From JAXDLK01 sp034666665 (GTDB taxonomy: Bacteria; Desulfobacterota; Binatia; JACPRU01), in the NCBI GenBank assembly GCA_034666665.1, contig JAXDLK010000311.1:1-21322 (forward strand): a DNA stretch of 21,322 bases. Direction: 5' to 3'. Every line of letters starts with the position of its first letter. Position 1 is the first letter of the stretch. Of the stretch, positions 14,398 to 21,322 are shown one piece after another. Both the position numbers and the translations under genes were made by a program. The notes below the pieces were generated by a model. The model was not told the origin of the DNA. It did no database searches and saw only the letters and a list, made by a program, of their open reading frames with translations.

Positions 14398-15872
14398 CGA
14401 AGCCTCCTCTGCGGGTGCTCCTGGTCGAAGACAATCCCGGCGACGCTCGCTTGGTGCGTGAGCTGATCGCGGATCACGCGCCGCACGCCTGGGAGTTGTT
14501 CTGGGCCACGTCACTGGCGGACGGGCTCGGACGGCTCGACGACGGTGGCATCGACGCCTTGCTGCTCGACCTCGGCCTGCCGGACAGCAACGGGATCGAC
14601 ACCGTTACCCGCGCGAGCGCCCATCCTTCGGGCGTCCCGATCGTGGTGATGAGCGGCCTCGGAGATGAAACGGTCGCCACGCGCGCGCTCCAGGAAGGTG
14701 CGCGAGGCTATCTCGTCAAGGGCACCTTCGACCCCGAGACGCTCGCGCTCTCCGTTGCTCGTGCGGTCGAACAGCAGCGGCTCGAGGAGGCGCGGGCGCG
14801 ACTGGCAGCGATCGTCGAGTGCTCCGACGACGCGATCGTCGCGAACACGCCGGACGGCACGATCACCAGCTGGAACGCAGGAGCCGAGAGGCTCTACGGG
14901 TACCGTTCGGAAGAGATCTCGGGAAAGCCGGTGTCGGTGCTCCTCCCGCCGGCCGTGCGGGATGATTTCGCGGCGATTCTCGAGCGCGTTCGGCGCGGCG
15001 AGCGGATCGAGCACTTCGAGACGGTGCGCGTGCGAAAAGACGGCAGCCTGGTCGACATCTCGCTGACGATCTCGCCGGTTCGGGATGACGGCGGACGCAT
15101 CATCGGCATCTCGACGATCGGGCGCGACGTGACGGAACGGAAACACGCGGACGAAACGCTCCGGGCCGCCATCGAAGCGGCGGAAGCGGCGAACCGCGAG
15201 CTCGAAGGCTTCTCCTACAGCGTCTCGCACGATCTTCGCGCGCCGCTTCGGGCGATCGACGGCTTCTCCCGCATTCTCGTCGAGGAGCACGCGTCGGCGC
15301 TCCCGCAGGAGGCCCGACGATACCTGAAGATCATCCGCGAGAACGCGCAGCGGATGGGACAGCTCGTGGACGACCTTCTCGCCTTCTCACGCCTCGGTCG
15401 CCAGCCGCTGGGGAAGCGCCACGTCTCTCCCGCGGAGATCGTCCGCGACGCGATCGAGGAGGTGCGAGCAGGGGAGAAGGACCGAACGGTCGAGCTCACG
15501 ATCGGCGAGCTTCCCGACTGTCAAGCCGATCCCGCGCTCTTGAAGCAGGTGTTCCTGAACCTGCTCGGCAACGCCTTCAAGTTCACCCGGCGACGCGAGA
15601 ATGCGTCGGTCGAGGTCGGCTGCCGAAGAGACGGCGGTGAAGACGTCTACTTCGTGCGCGACAACGGCGCGGGTTTCGACATGCGGTACGCGGACAAATT
15701 GTTCGGCGTGTTCCAGCGGCTGCATCGACAGGAAGATTTCGAAGGCACGGGCGTCGGCCTGGCGCTGGTCGAGCGGATCGTCCGCCGCCACGGCGGCCGC
15801 GTCTGGGCCGAAGGCGCGCCCGAGCGGGGAGCCACCTTTTCGTTCACTCTGGGAAGCGCGACGAATGGCTGA
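14394..15872 (+). CDS. REC-PAS-histidine kinase
   Basis: The 492-residue soluble protein begins with a receiver domain (about 6-125, VLLVEDNPGDARL, D59 in LLLDLGLPD, K near YLVKGTF). A PAS domain follows (about 135-250, ending RDVTERKHAD). The HisKA domain contains SVSHDLRAPLRAIDGFS with phospho-acceptor H279, the sequence type common in phytochrome-like and bacteriophytochrome-associated kinases. The HATPase domain has NLLGNAFKFT, RDNGAGFD and FEGTGVGLALVERIV. No DNA-binding output is present. An N-terminal receiver on a kinase usually means it receives phosphate from, or is tuned by, another kinase. The GTG at 14394 is chosen because the receiver begins almost at once; it overlaps the stop of a tiny upstream ORF. 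The next gene, a single-domain receiver, overlaps by 8 bases and is its likely partner. Confidence 0.94.
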   Translation: MTKPPLRVLLVEDNPGDARLVRELIADHAPHAWELFWATSLADGLGRLDDGGIDALLLDLGLPDSNGIDTVTRASAHPSGVPIVVMSGLGDETVATRALQEGARGYLVKGTFDPETLALSVARAVEQQRLEEARARLAAIVECSDDAIVANTPDGTITSWNAGAERLYGYRSEEISGKPVSVLLPPAVRDDFAAILERVRRGERIEHFETVRVRKDGSLVDISLTISPVRDDGGRIIGISTIGRDVTERKHADETLRAAIEAAEAANRELEGFSYSVSHDLRAPLRAIDGFSRILVEEHASALPQEARRYLKIIRENAQRMGQLVDDLLAFSRLGRQPLGKRHVSPAEIVRDAIEEVRAGEKDRTVELTIGELPDCQADPALLKQVFLNLLGNAFKFTRRRENASVEVGCRRDGGEDVYFVRDNGAGFDMRYADKLFGVFQRLHRQEDFEGTGVGLALVERIVRRHGGRVWAEGAPERGATFSFTLGSATNG

Positions 15873-16317
15873 CACCCCGGTCGAGATCCTGCTGGTCGAA
15901 GACAATCCACAGGACCTCGAGCTCACACTCCATGCGCTCCGCAAACGAAAGGTCGCCAACCACATCGCGATCGCGCGCGACGGCGCCGAGGTGCTCGACT
16001 TCATCTTCTGCACCGGGGAACACGCCGATCGCGCCATCGAGAATGCCCCCCGCGTCGTCCTCCTCGACCTGAAGCTTCCCAAGGTGGATGGCATCGACGT
16101 CCTCCGGCGCATCAAGGACGATCCGCGAACTCGAACGATTCCCGTCGTGGTCCTCACTTCCTCTCGGGAAGAGCGTGACGTCCTCGACAGCTACGAGCTC
16201 GGAGTGAACAGCTACATCGTCAAACCGGTGGACTTCGAGGGGTTCACCGAGGCGGTGTCCTCGCTCGGTCTCTACTGGGTGCTCCACAATCATCAGCCGG
16301 AACGAAGTGGTCGCTGA
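15865..16317 (+). CDS. single-domain response regulator (Rcp1-like receiver)
   Basis: The 150-residue protein is a lone receiver domain: ILLVEDNPQDLELTL at the N-terminus, D68 in VVLLDLKLPKVDG, the T/S switch in VVVLTSS, and K120 in NSYIVKPVDF. The extended loop CTGEHADRAIEN and the FEGF end are typical of receivers that partner phytochrome-like kinases (Rcp1 family). It has no output domain, so it works by protein contact or as a phosphate shuttle. The ATG at 15865 overlaps the previous kinase gene by 8 bases, and its own stop overlaps the next kinase start by 11 bases. It could carry phosphate between the two flanking kinases. Confidence 0.94.
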   Translation: MADTPVEILLVEDNPQDLELTLHALRKRKVANHIAIARDGAEVLDFIFCTGEHADRAIENAPRVVLLDLKLPKVDGIDVLRRIKDDPRTRTIPVVVLTSSREERDVLDSYELGVNSYIVKPVDFEGFTEAVSSLGLYWVLHNHQPERSGR

Positions 16318-17881
16318 AGTGGGAGTTCCGCTCCGCGTTCTTCTGCTGGAGGATCGGCCCGAAGACGCGGAGCTGGTGATCGCACAGCTTCGCCGCGACG
16401 GATTCGACGTCGACCATCGCCGGGTCGACTCGGAAATCGAATACCGGAGCGTGCTCGTTTCGAGCTTCGATGTGATTCTCTCGGACTTCGCGATGCCGCA
16501 GTTCGACGCGTTTCGGGCTCTCGCGCTCTTGAAGCAGTCCACCCTGGACGTTCCCTTCATCGTCGTCTCCGGGACGCTCGGCGAGACCACGGCCGTCGAG
16601 CTCATGCGCGAAGGCGCCACCGACTACCTGCTGAAGGATCGGCTCACCCGGCTCGGGCCAGCCGTCACCCGGGCCATCGAAGAGCACCGTCTCCGGCAGG
16701 AGAGGCGGCGGGTCGAACAGATCGCCCGCGAGAGCGTCGAGAAGTTTCAGCGCATTTTCCAGCAGACGTTGGATGCGATCGTCATCCATCGCTGTCGAGA
16801 CCGCCACGTAGTCGAGGCAAACCCGGAGTTCCTCGAGATGAGCGGGTTCACCCGGGCAGAAGTGATGGGCAATCCACTTTCCGAGCTCGATCTCTGGAGC
16901 GATCCGGGCGAGCTGGAGCGGGTGCTCGGCGAAGCAGAAGAAAGCGGGTTCGTCCGCGACCGGGAAATGGAATTCCGCACCAAGGACGGCGAGTGCCGGA
17001 CCGCGCTCTACTCGGCGGTGACCGTCGACGTCGACGGCGAGCGGTGTCTGCTCTCGATCGTTCGCGACATCACCGAGCGGAAACAGGCGGAACGAGAGCT
17101 CCAGGCCGCGCTCGCTCGCGCGCAGGAATCGGATCGGCTGAAGAATGCGTTCCTGGCGAACATGAGCCACGAGATCCGCACTCCGCTCAACGTGATCCTG
17201 GGGTACAGCGCGCTGGTCGCCGAGGAGCTGGCCGACATGGCGATCACGAGCTTGGATCCCATGATCGATGGAGTGAAGAGGGCGTCGAAGCGGCTTCTCA
17301 ATACGATTCACGCAGTCCTCGACCTCGCTCGCATCCAGACGGGGATCTTCGAGACCAAACCGGCCACGCTTCATCCGGCTGCCGTGCTGCGGAAGATCGA
17401 GGCGGAGTTCGAAGCCACGGCGGTGGAGAAGGGATTGACTCTTTCGTGCGAGGTCGCCGATCCGAGCCTCACGGTCGTTTTCGACGAATACTGCCTTTCG
17501 GCAGCTCTTCGTCAGCTCGTCGACAATGCGATCAAGTTCACCGAGCGAGGCGTCGTATCGATGAGTCTCCAGCGCGACCGATCCGGTGCCGTGAGCCTGC
17601 GAATCTCCGATACCGGGATCGGTATCGAACGATCGTATCTGCCCCACCTCTTCGACCAGTTCTCGCAGGAGCAGATGGGCTACACGCGAAAGTTCGAAGG
17701 ATCGGGAATCGGTCTCACGCTGGTGAAGTGGTACGTGGAGGCGAACGGAGCGGCGCTGACGGTCGACAGCGAGAAGGGGAAAGGCGCGGCCTTCGCGATC
17801 CATTGCCCAGCGGGAGAGGTGGTTCCGGCCGGCGGCCCTTCGTGTGCCGGACGAGGCACGGCCTGCGGGGGCATCCCGTAG
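16307..17881 (+). CDS. REC-PAS-histidine kinase, second copy of this architecture
   Basis: The 524-residue soluble protein has a receiver domain (about 9-125, VLLLEDRPEDAELV, D60 in VILSDFAMP, K110 in DYLLKDRL). A PAS domain follows (about 145-265, ending RDITERKQAE). A classical HisKA domain has FLANMSHEIRTPLNVILGYS with H288. The HATPase domain has QLVDNAIKFTERG, ISDTGIGIE and GSGIGLTLVKWYVEANG. The kinase core differs clearly from that of the REC-PAS-kinase two genes upstream (NMSHEIRTPL against SVSHDLRAPL), so the two are not a recent duplication. The start is GTG 16307; GTG 16319, just after the stop of the receiver gene, is an alternative that loses four residues. The C-terminus carries a Gly/Pro/Cys-containing tail beyond the ATPase fold. 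It has no DNA-binding output and is probably the last gene of the operon. Confidence 0.94.
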   Translation: MVAEVGVPLRVLLLEDRPEDAELVIAQLRRDGFDVDHRRVDSEIEYRSVLVSSFDVILSDFAMPQFDAFRALALLKQSTLDVPFIVVSGTLGETTAVELMREGATDYLLKDRLTRLGPAVTRAIEEHRLRQERRRVEQIARESVEKFQRIFQQTLDAIVIHRCRDRHVVEANPEFLEMSGFTRAEVMGNPLSELDLWSDPGELERVLGEAEESGFVRDREMEFRTKDGECRTALYSAVTVDVDGERCLLSIVRDITERKQAERELQAALARAQESDRLKNAFLANMSHEIRTPLNVILGYSALVAEELADMAITSLDPMIDGVKRASKRLLNTIHAVLDLARIQTGIFETKPATLHPAAVLRKIEAEFEATAVEKGLTLSCEVADPSLTVVFDEYCLSAALRQLVDNAIKFTERGVVSMSLQRDRSGAVSLRISDTGIGIERSYLPHLFDQFSQEQMGYTRKFEGSGIGLTLVKWYVEANGAALTVDSEKGKGAAFAIHCPAGEVVPAGGPSCAGRGTACGGIP

Positions 17882-18023
17882 TGCCCGCGTAACTCTCGAC
17901 CGAGCTCTCGCCGTCGTCGCCCTTCGCGATTCCTCGACGTAGGTTTCCGCGGTCCCGTAGCCGCCTGGTACCCTGTCCTTGGGGTGAGGCTGCGCCGGTC
18001 GAGGCCGGCAGCATCTTCGGCGG

Positions 18024-20159
18024 ATGGTGGATCACTCCAGGCACGTTTCGGCTCGCGTACCGACGTCGGGTGCGATCCACGCGATCGGCCGCTCTCTCCG
18101 TCGACTCCTCGCGTCTTCCCGTGCCGAGCGGATCGCGCGATCGAAGCCTCCCGGCCGCGCTCGTGTTCCGCGTCCGCGGATTCGTGCGGTCGCTCTCGCC
18201 GCCCTCTTCGTGTGCTGCGAGAGTCGCGCCGATTCCGCCGCCGCCGACGGCCGGAAGCTCACCGAGCTCACGCTCGAGGAGCTGATGAACCTGCCGGTCA
18301 CCTTGGTCTCGCGGAAAGCGGAAAGCCGGTCGGGGGCCTCGGCGGCGATCGCCGTCGTTCCCGGCGATGATCTGCGCCGGCTCGGCGTCACGGCGATCCC
18401 GGAGGCGTTGAGGATGGTACCGGGCGTGCACGTGGCTCGCATCGACGCGAGCGAGTGGGCGGTCGCCTCGCGCGGCTTTTCCAGCCTGAACTCCTCGAAG
18501 CTGCTGGTCCTGATGGACGGCAGGAGCGCGTACACGCCGCTCTTCTCCGGCGTCCTTTGGGACGTGCAGGACACGCTGCTCGAGGACGTCGACCGCATCG
18601 AAGTCGTGCGCGGCCCCGGCGCTTCGCTCTGGGGAGCGAACGCCGTCAACGGCGTCATCAACGTGGTGACCAAGAGCGCGCGCGACACGCACGGTCTCTA
18701 CCTGGAGGGCGGCGGCGGTCAGGAGGAGCGCGGGTTCGGCGGGATCCGCTATGGCGGAGCGCTCGGCGAGGATTTTCACTACCGTGTCTACGGCAAGTAC
18801 TTCGAGCGGGACGGCTTCGTCGACGCCGGACCGACCGACGACGACTGGCGGATGGGTCGCTTCGGGTTCCGCACGGACTGGGACGCAAGCCACGACGACG
18901 AGGTCACCGTCCAAGGCGACGTCTACACCGGGGACGTCGGGCAGCTCCGTCCGGCCGTCGAGGTCACGGGTCGTGCCGGCCCCGAGGGTGATCTCGAGGC
19001 CGACGTCGCCGGTGGCAACGTCCTCGGCCGCTGGCAGCGGACGCTCGAGAACGACTCGACCCTGGAGCTCCAGGCGTATTACGACCGTACCCACCGCGAC
19101 GATCCCACGTACGAGGACGACCTCCACACCTTCGACGCGGACCTGCAGCATGGATTCCGCCTGACGGAGCGCCAGCAGATTCTCTGGGGTGCGGCGTACC
19201 GGCTGATGAGCGACGAGTTCCGCGGCAAGGGCGTCGCCGAGCTGCGTCCGATCGGGGCCGACGATCAGCTGGTGAGCGGGTTCGTTCAAGACGAGATCGC
19301 CTTCCTGGACGGGTCTCTGCGGTTGACGGTCGGGACCAAGCTCGAGCACAACGACTTCAGCGGCTTCGAGGTCCAGCCGACCGGCCGGATCGCGTACGAC
19401 CCGGCGGAGCGACAGACGATCTGGGCCGCAGTGTCGCGGGCCGTGCGCGTGCCGACGCGCATCGAGCGCGACGTGTTCATCGAGGCGAGCCCGCCGGGAC
19501 AGGATCCCAGAGTGCTGCTGCTCGGCAACCACGACATGAGCGCCGAGGAGCTTCTCGCGTTCGAGCTCGGGTACCGCGTTCAGCCGGCCGACGATCTCTC
19601 GTTCGACGTCACCACGTTTTACAACCGGTACGATCGCCTGGCGACGCTCGAGCTCGATCCGCAGACGACCGACGAGGACGGTCGCGTGGTCCTACCCGTG
19701 TTCGCCGCCAATCGCATGCACGGCGAGGGATACGGCGTCGAGGTCGCGGCTGCCTGGTCCCCGCGCCCCGGATGGCGATTCGATGCGACGTACAGCTACC
19801 TCGAGCTCCAGCTGCATCCGGAATCCGACAGCCTCGACATCAATCGGGCGAAGCGTTTCGAGGACTCCACGCCGCACAACCAGGTGTACCTCTGGTCCTT
19901 CGTCGACCTGCCTCGCGATCTCGAGCTCGGTGCCATGTTCCGTTTCGTCGACAACATCGGCAAAGGAGCGGACAGGGCCGAGGAGACGGGCACGTCGAGG
20001 TACTTCAGTGCCGATGCGCAACTCGCATGGCGCGCGACGGATGCCCTGGAGCTCGCGGTCGTGGGCCGGAACCTGCTCGAGTCGAGCCACGTCGAATTCC
20101 CCGGCGGCGCCGAGATCGATCGGGGCGCGCACGGGAGGGTTTCATGGCGCTGGCAGTGA
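18024..20159 (+). CDS. TonB-dependent outer-membrane receptor
   Basis: The 711-residue protein belongs to the large family of TonB receptors with the LTLEELMNLPVTLVSRKAE opening (82-100). The plug domain spans about 100-220, with AIPEALRMVPGVHVARID, LLVLMDGRSAYTPLF, RIEVVRGPGASLWGANAVNG and VINVVTK. The remainder alternates polar and aromatic residues as in a 22-strand beta-barrel and ends in WRWQ. The substrate cannot be told; siderophores, cobalamin and complex carbon sources are all possible. The only usable start is ATG 18024 (or GTG 18027), because an in-frame stop lies at 17985-17987 and no other start codon occurs before the hydrophobic segment. The probable signal peptide (AVALAALFVCCESRADSA, about 55-72) is therefore preceded by an unusually long basic stretch of about 54 residues. 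The ribosome binding site is poor. The 142-base gap upstream shows no recognisable riboswitch. Confidence 0.93.
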   Translation: MVDHSRHVSARVPTSGAIHAIGRSLRRLLASSRAERIARSKPPGRARVPRPRIRAVALAALFVCCESRADSAAADGRKLTELTLEELMNLPVTLVSRKAESRSGASAAIAVVPGDDLRRLGVTAIPEALRMVPGVHVARIDASEWAVASRGFSSLNSSKLLVLMDGRSAYTPLFSGVLWDVQDTLLEDVDRIEVVRGPGASLWGANAVNGVINVVTKSARDTHGLYLEGGGGQEERGFGGIRYGGALGEDFHYRVYGKYFERDGFVDAGPTDDDWRMGRFGFRTDWDASHDDEVTVQGDVYTGDVGQLRPAVEVTGRAGPEGDLEADVAGGNVLGRWQRTLENDSTLELQAYYDRTHRDDPTYEDDLHTFDADLQHGFRLTERQQILWGAAYRLMSDEFRGKGVAELRPIGADDQLVSGFVQDEIAFLDGSLRLTVGTKLEHNDFSGFEVQPTGRIAYDPAERQTIWAAVSRAVRVPTRIERDVFIEASPPGQDPRVLLLGNHDMSAEELLAFELGYRVQPADDLSFDVTTFYNRYDRLATLELDPQTTDEDGRVVLPVFAANRMHGEGYGVEVAAAWSPRPGWRFDATYSYLELQLHPESDSLDINRAKRFEDSTPHNQVYLWSFVDLPRDLELGAMFRFVDNIGKGADRAEETGTSRYFSADAQLAWRATDALELAVVGRNLLESSHVEFPGGAEIDRGAHGRVSWRWQ

Positions 20160-20162
20160 CCT

Positions 20163-20176
20163 GACCGCGCGCGGTC
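20163..20176. repeat. perfect 14-base palindrome after the TonB receptor
   Basis: GACCGCGCGCGGTC begins 3 bases after the receptor stop. Loop-free and pure GC in the centre, it could add to a transcript-end structure. No T-run follows. Confidence 0.3.
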
Positions 20177-20245
20177 GGCGCGCGAGGCATCTTCTGGCCG
20201 CGGGCTCGTCGAACGCCGTGTCGATCGCCGAAGGAATCGTGGGGC

Positions 20246-20264
20246 CCGCCGGAACGGCCGGCGG
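20246..20264 (+). terminator. hairpin between the TonB receptor and the TIGR03032 gene
   Basis: CCGCCGG (20246-20252) and CCGGCGG (20258-20264) flank the loop AACGG. The stem is strong, but there is no T-run after it. It may separate the two transcripts. Confidence 0.35.
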
Positions 20265-20348
20265 CGCAGATGGTAGGTTCGCGCCGCCATCGACGCAGGC
20301 CCGCCCCGTGCGCTAGCTTCGCGGCCGCGCGCGCCGGCGCCGTCACCG

Positions 20349-21322
20349 ATGTCCGAATCGCCGCTCGAAGTTCGCGTCTCCCGGCACTTCCTCGGCTGGC
20401 TCCAGGACTCGAAGCTCTCGCTTGCCTTCACCACCTACCAGACGAACCGGCTGTTCCTGATCGGCCGGAAGCCGGACGGAGCGCTCTCGGTCTTCGAGCG
20501 CAACTTCGACCGGCCGATGGGCCTGTGGGCAAGCGCGGAGCGGCTGTGGATGAGCACGCGCTGGCAGCTCTGGCGTTTCGACGACGCGCTGCCGCCCGGC
20601 GAGACGCATGCGGGTTACGATCGCCTGTACGTCCCGCGGCAGGCGTTCACGACCGGCGATCTCGACATCCATGACGTCGCCCTCGACCGCGAAGGCCGCG
20701 TCGTCTTCGTGAACACCGCGTACAGCTGTCTCGCCACCATCAGTGATCGGTGGAGCTTCGCTCCGCTGTGGAAGCCGCCATTCGTGTCGCGGCTCGCGCC
20801 GGAGGACCGGTGTCACTTGAACGGCCTCGCGATGGACGACGGTTCGCCGGCATTCGTCACCGCGGTCAGCCGCTCCGACGTCGCCGCCGGCTGGCGGGAG
20901 CGACGCCACGCGGGCGGTTTGGTCATCGACGTGCGCACGAGCGAGATCGTCGCCGCCGAACTATCGATGCCACACTCGCCGCGCGTCCACGGCGGCCGTC
21001 TGTGGGTGCTGAGCTCCGGCACCGGCGAGCTCGGCACGGTCGATCGCGCGACCGGCCGCTTCGAGCCGGTGGCGTTCTTTCCCGGGTACGTGCGCGGACT
21101 CACGTTCGCCGGCGACTCCGCGATCGTCGGCCTATCGAAGCCGCGGCACGATCGCACGTTCTCGGGCCTGGCGCTCGACGACCGCCTCCGCGAGAAGGAT
21201 GCGGAGGCGCGTTGCGGCCTCTGGGTCGTCGATCTCCGGAGTGGCGTCGTCGCTCACTGGCTCGAGCTCGAGGGCGTCGTCGCCGAGCTCTACGACGTGC
21301 AGGTCCTGCCCGGGGTCGCGCG
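20349..21322 (+). CDS. TIGR03032-family protein of unknown function (3' end missing)
   Basis: The frame is open from ATG 20349 to the right edge, giving at least 324 residues. Hallmarks of the TIGR03032 family are present: LAFTTYQTNRLFLIG near the N-terminus, FDRPMGLW, DIHDVALDREGRVVFVNT, YSCLATISDRWSF and LAPEDRCHLNGLAM, followed by HSPRVHGGRLWVLSSGTGEL. The repeating beta-rich pattern suggests a propeller-like fold. No signal peptide or membrane segment is seen, so it is probably cytosolic. The family has no established function. No good ribosome binding site precedes the ATG (CGTCACCG), but the family N-terminus begins within a few residues of it. It lies 189 bases after the TonB receptor on the same strand. 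Family members are usually about 330-370 residues, so little should be missing. Confidence 0.9.
   Translation, partial: MSESPLEVRVSRHFLGWLQDSKLSLAFTTYQTNRLFLIGRKPDGALSVFERNFDRPMGLWASAERLWMSTRWQLWRFDDALPPGETHAGYDRLYVPRQAFTTGDLDIHDVALDREGRVVFVNTAYSCLATISDRWSFAPLWKPPFVSRLAPEDRCHLNGLAMDDGSPAFVTAVSRSDVAAGWRERRHAGGLVIDVRTSEIVAAELSMPHSPRVHGGRLWVLSSGTGELGTVDRATGRFEPVAFFPGYVRGLTFAGDSAIVGLSKPRHDRTFSGLALDDRLREKDAEARCGLWVVDLRSGVVAHWLELEGVVAELYDVQVLPGVA

Noticed and set aside
14394..17881. Recent tandem duplication of the REC-PAS-kinase gene
   Set aside because: The receivers, PAS domains and especially the HisKA motifs differ markedly, so similarity is limited to architecture.
17882..18023. Cobalamin riboswitch upstream of the TonB receptor
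   Set aside because: I looked for the B12-box and the conserved core on both strands and did not find them; only GC-rich, unstructured-looking sequence with a weak TACCCT -10-like box.
1..21322. CRISPR arrays, tRNA or rRNA genes, insertion sequences
   Set aside because: No regularly spaced repeats, tRNA-like cloverleaf sequences, rRNA segments, transposase frames or terminal inverted repeats were seen by eye.

Overview
The window is GC-rich DNA with almost wall-to-wall coding. It holds an FtsH protease, a multihaem c-type cytochrome with an export signal, a TonB-dependent outer-membrane receptor and several multi-PAS sensor kinases, so it comes from a Gram-negative bacterium. A quinol-type nitric oxide reductase shows that NO or denitrification-linked chemistry is available. 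No marker fixes the phylum. The mix would suit an environmental, probably uncultured lineage of the Myxococcota, Acidobacteriota or Desulfobacterota kind, but that is a guess.

Left part (1-5028): the 3' end of an unidentified plus-strand gene is followed by a decayed minus-strand remnant of a 4,5-DOPA-type extradiol dioxygenase (103-400), whose surviving segments lie in three frames. Then comes an intact ftsH on the plus strand (566-2653), which converges on the nitric oxide reductase gene (2655-4898, minus) with one base between the stop codons.

Minus-strand block (2655-9395), in transcription order: a triheme cytochrome c, a two-CBS-domain protein, a 905-residue GNAT plus NDP-forming acyl-CoA synthetase fusion (related to the Pat/PatZ protein acetyltransferases), and the quinol NO reductase. 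The gaps between them are 183, 59 and 130 bases. The 130-base gap carries two perfect 12-base palindromes, so the reductase may be a separate unit.

Divergent control region (9396-10039): there is no convincing long gene here. It holds a candidate promoter for each direction, two very small ORFs with good ribosome binding sites, and a structured 5' leader in front of the first kinase.

Signalling block (10040-17881, plus): a 1174-residue kinase with six PAS domains, a GAF domain and a NarX-type kinase core overlaps by one base with a NarL/LuxR-type DNA-binding regulator. After two hairpins and a tiny arginine-rich ORF come a REC-PAS-kinase, a single-domain receiver and a second REC-PAS-kinase, all with overlapping ends. 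The first pair looks like a sensor with direct transcriptional output. The other three look like a phosphorelay with no DNA-binding output of its own.

Right part (18024-21322, plus): a TonB-dependent receptor with an unusually long N-terminus, then a TIGR03032-family protein of unknown function that runs off the window. A plausible reading is that the sensor cluster tunes the neighbouring respiratory and acylation genes, but only adjacency supports this.
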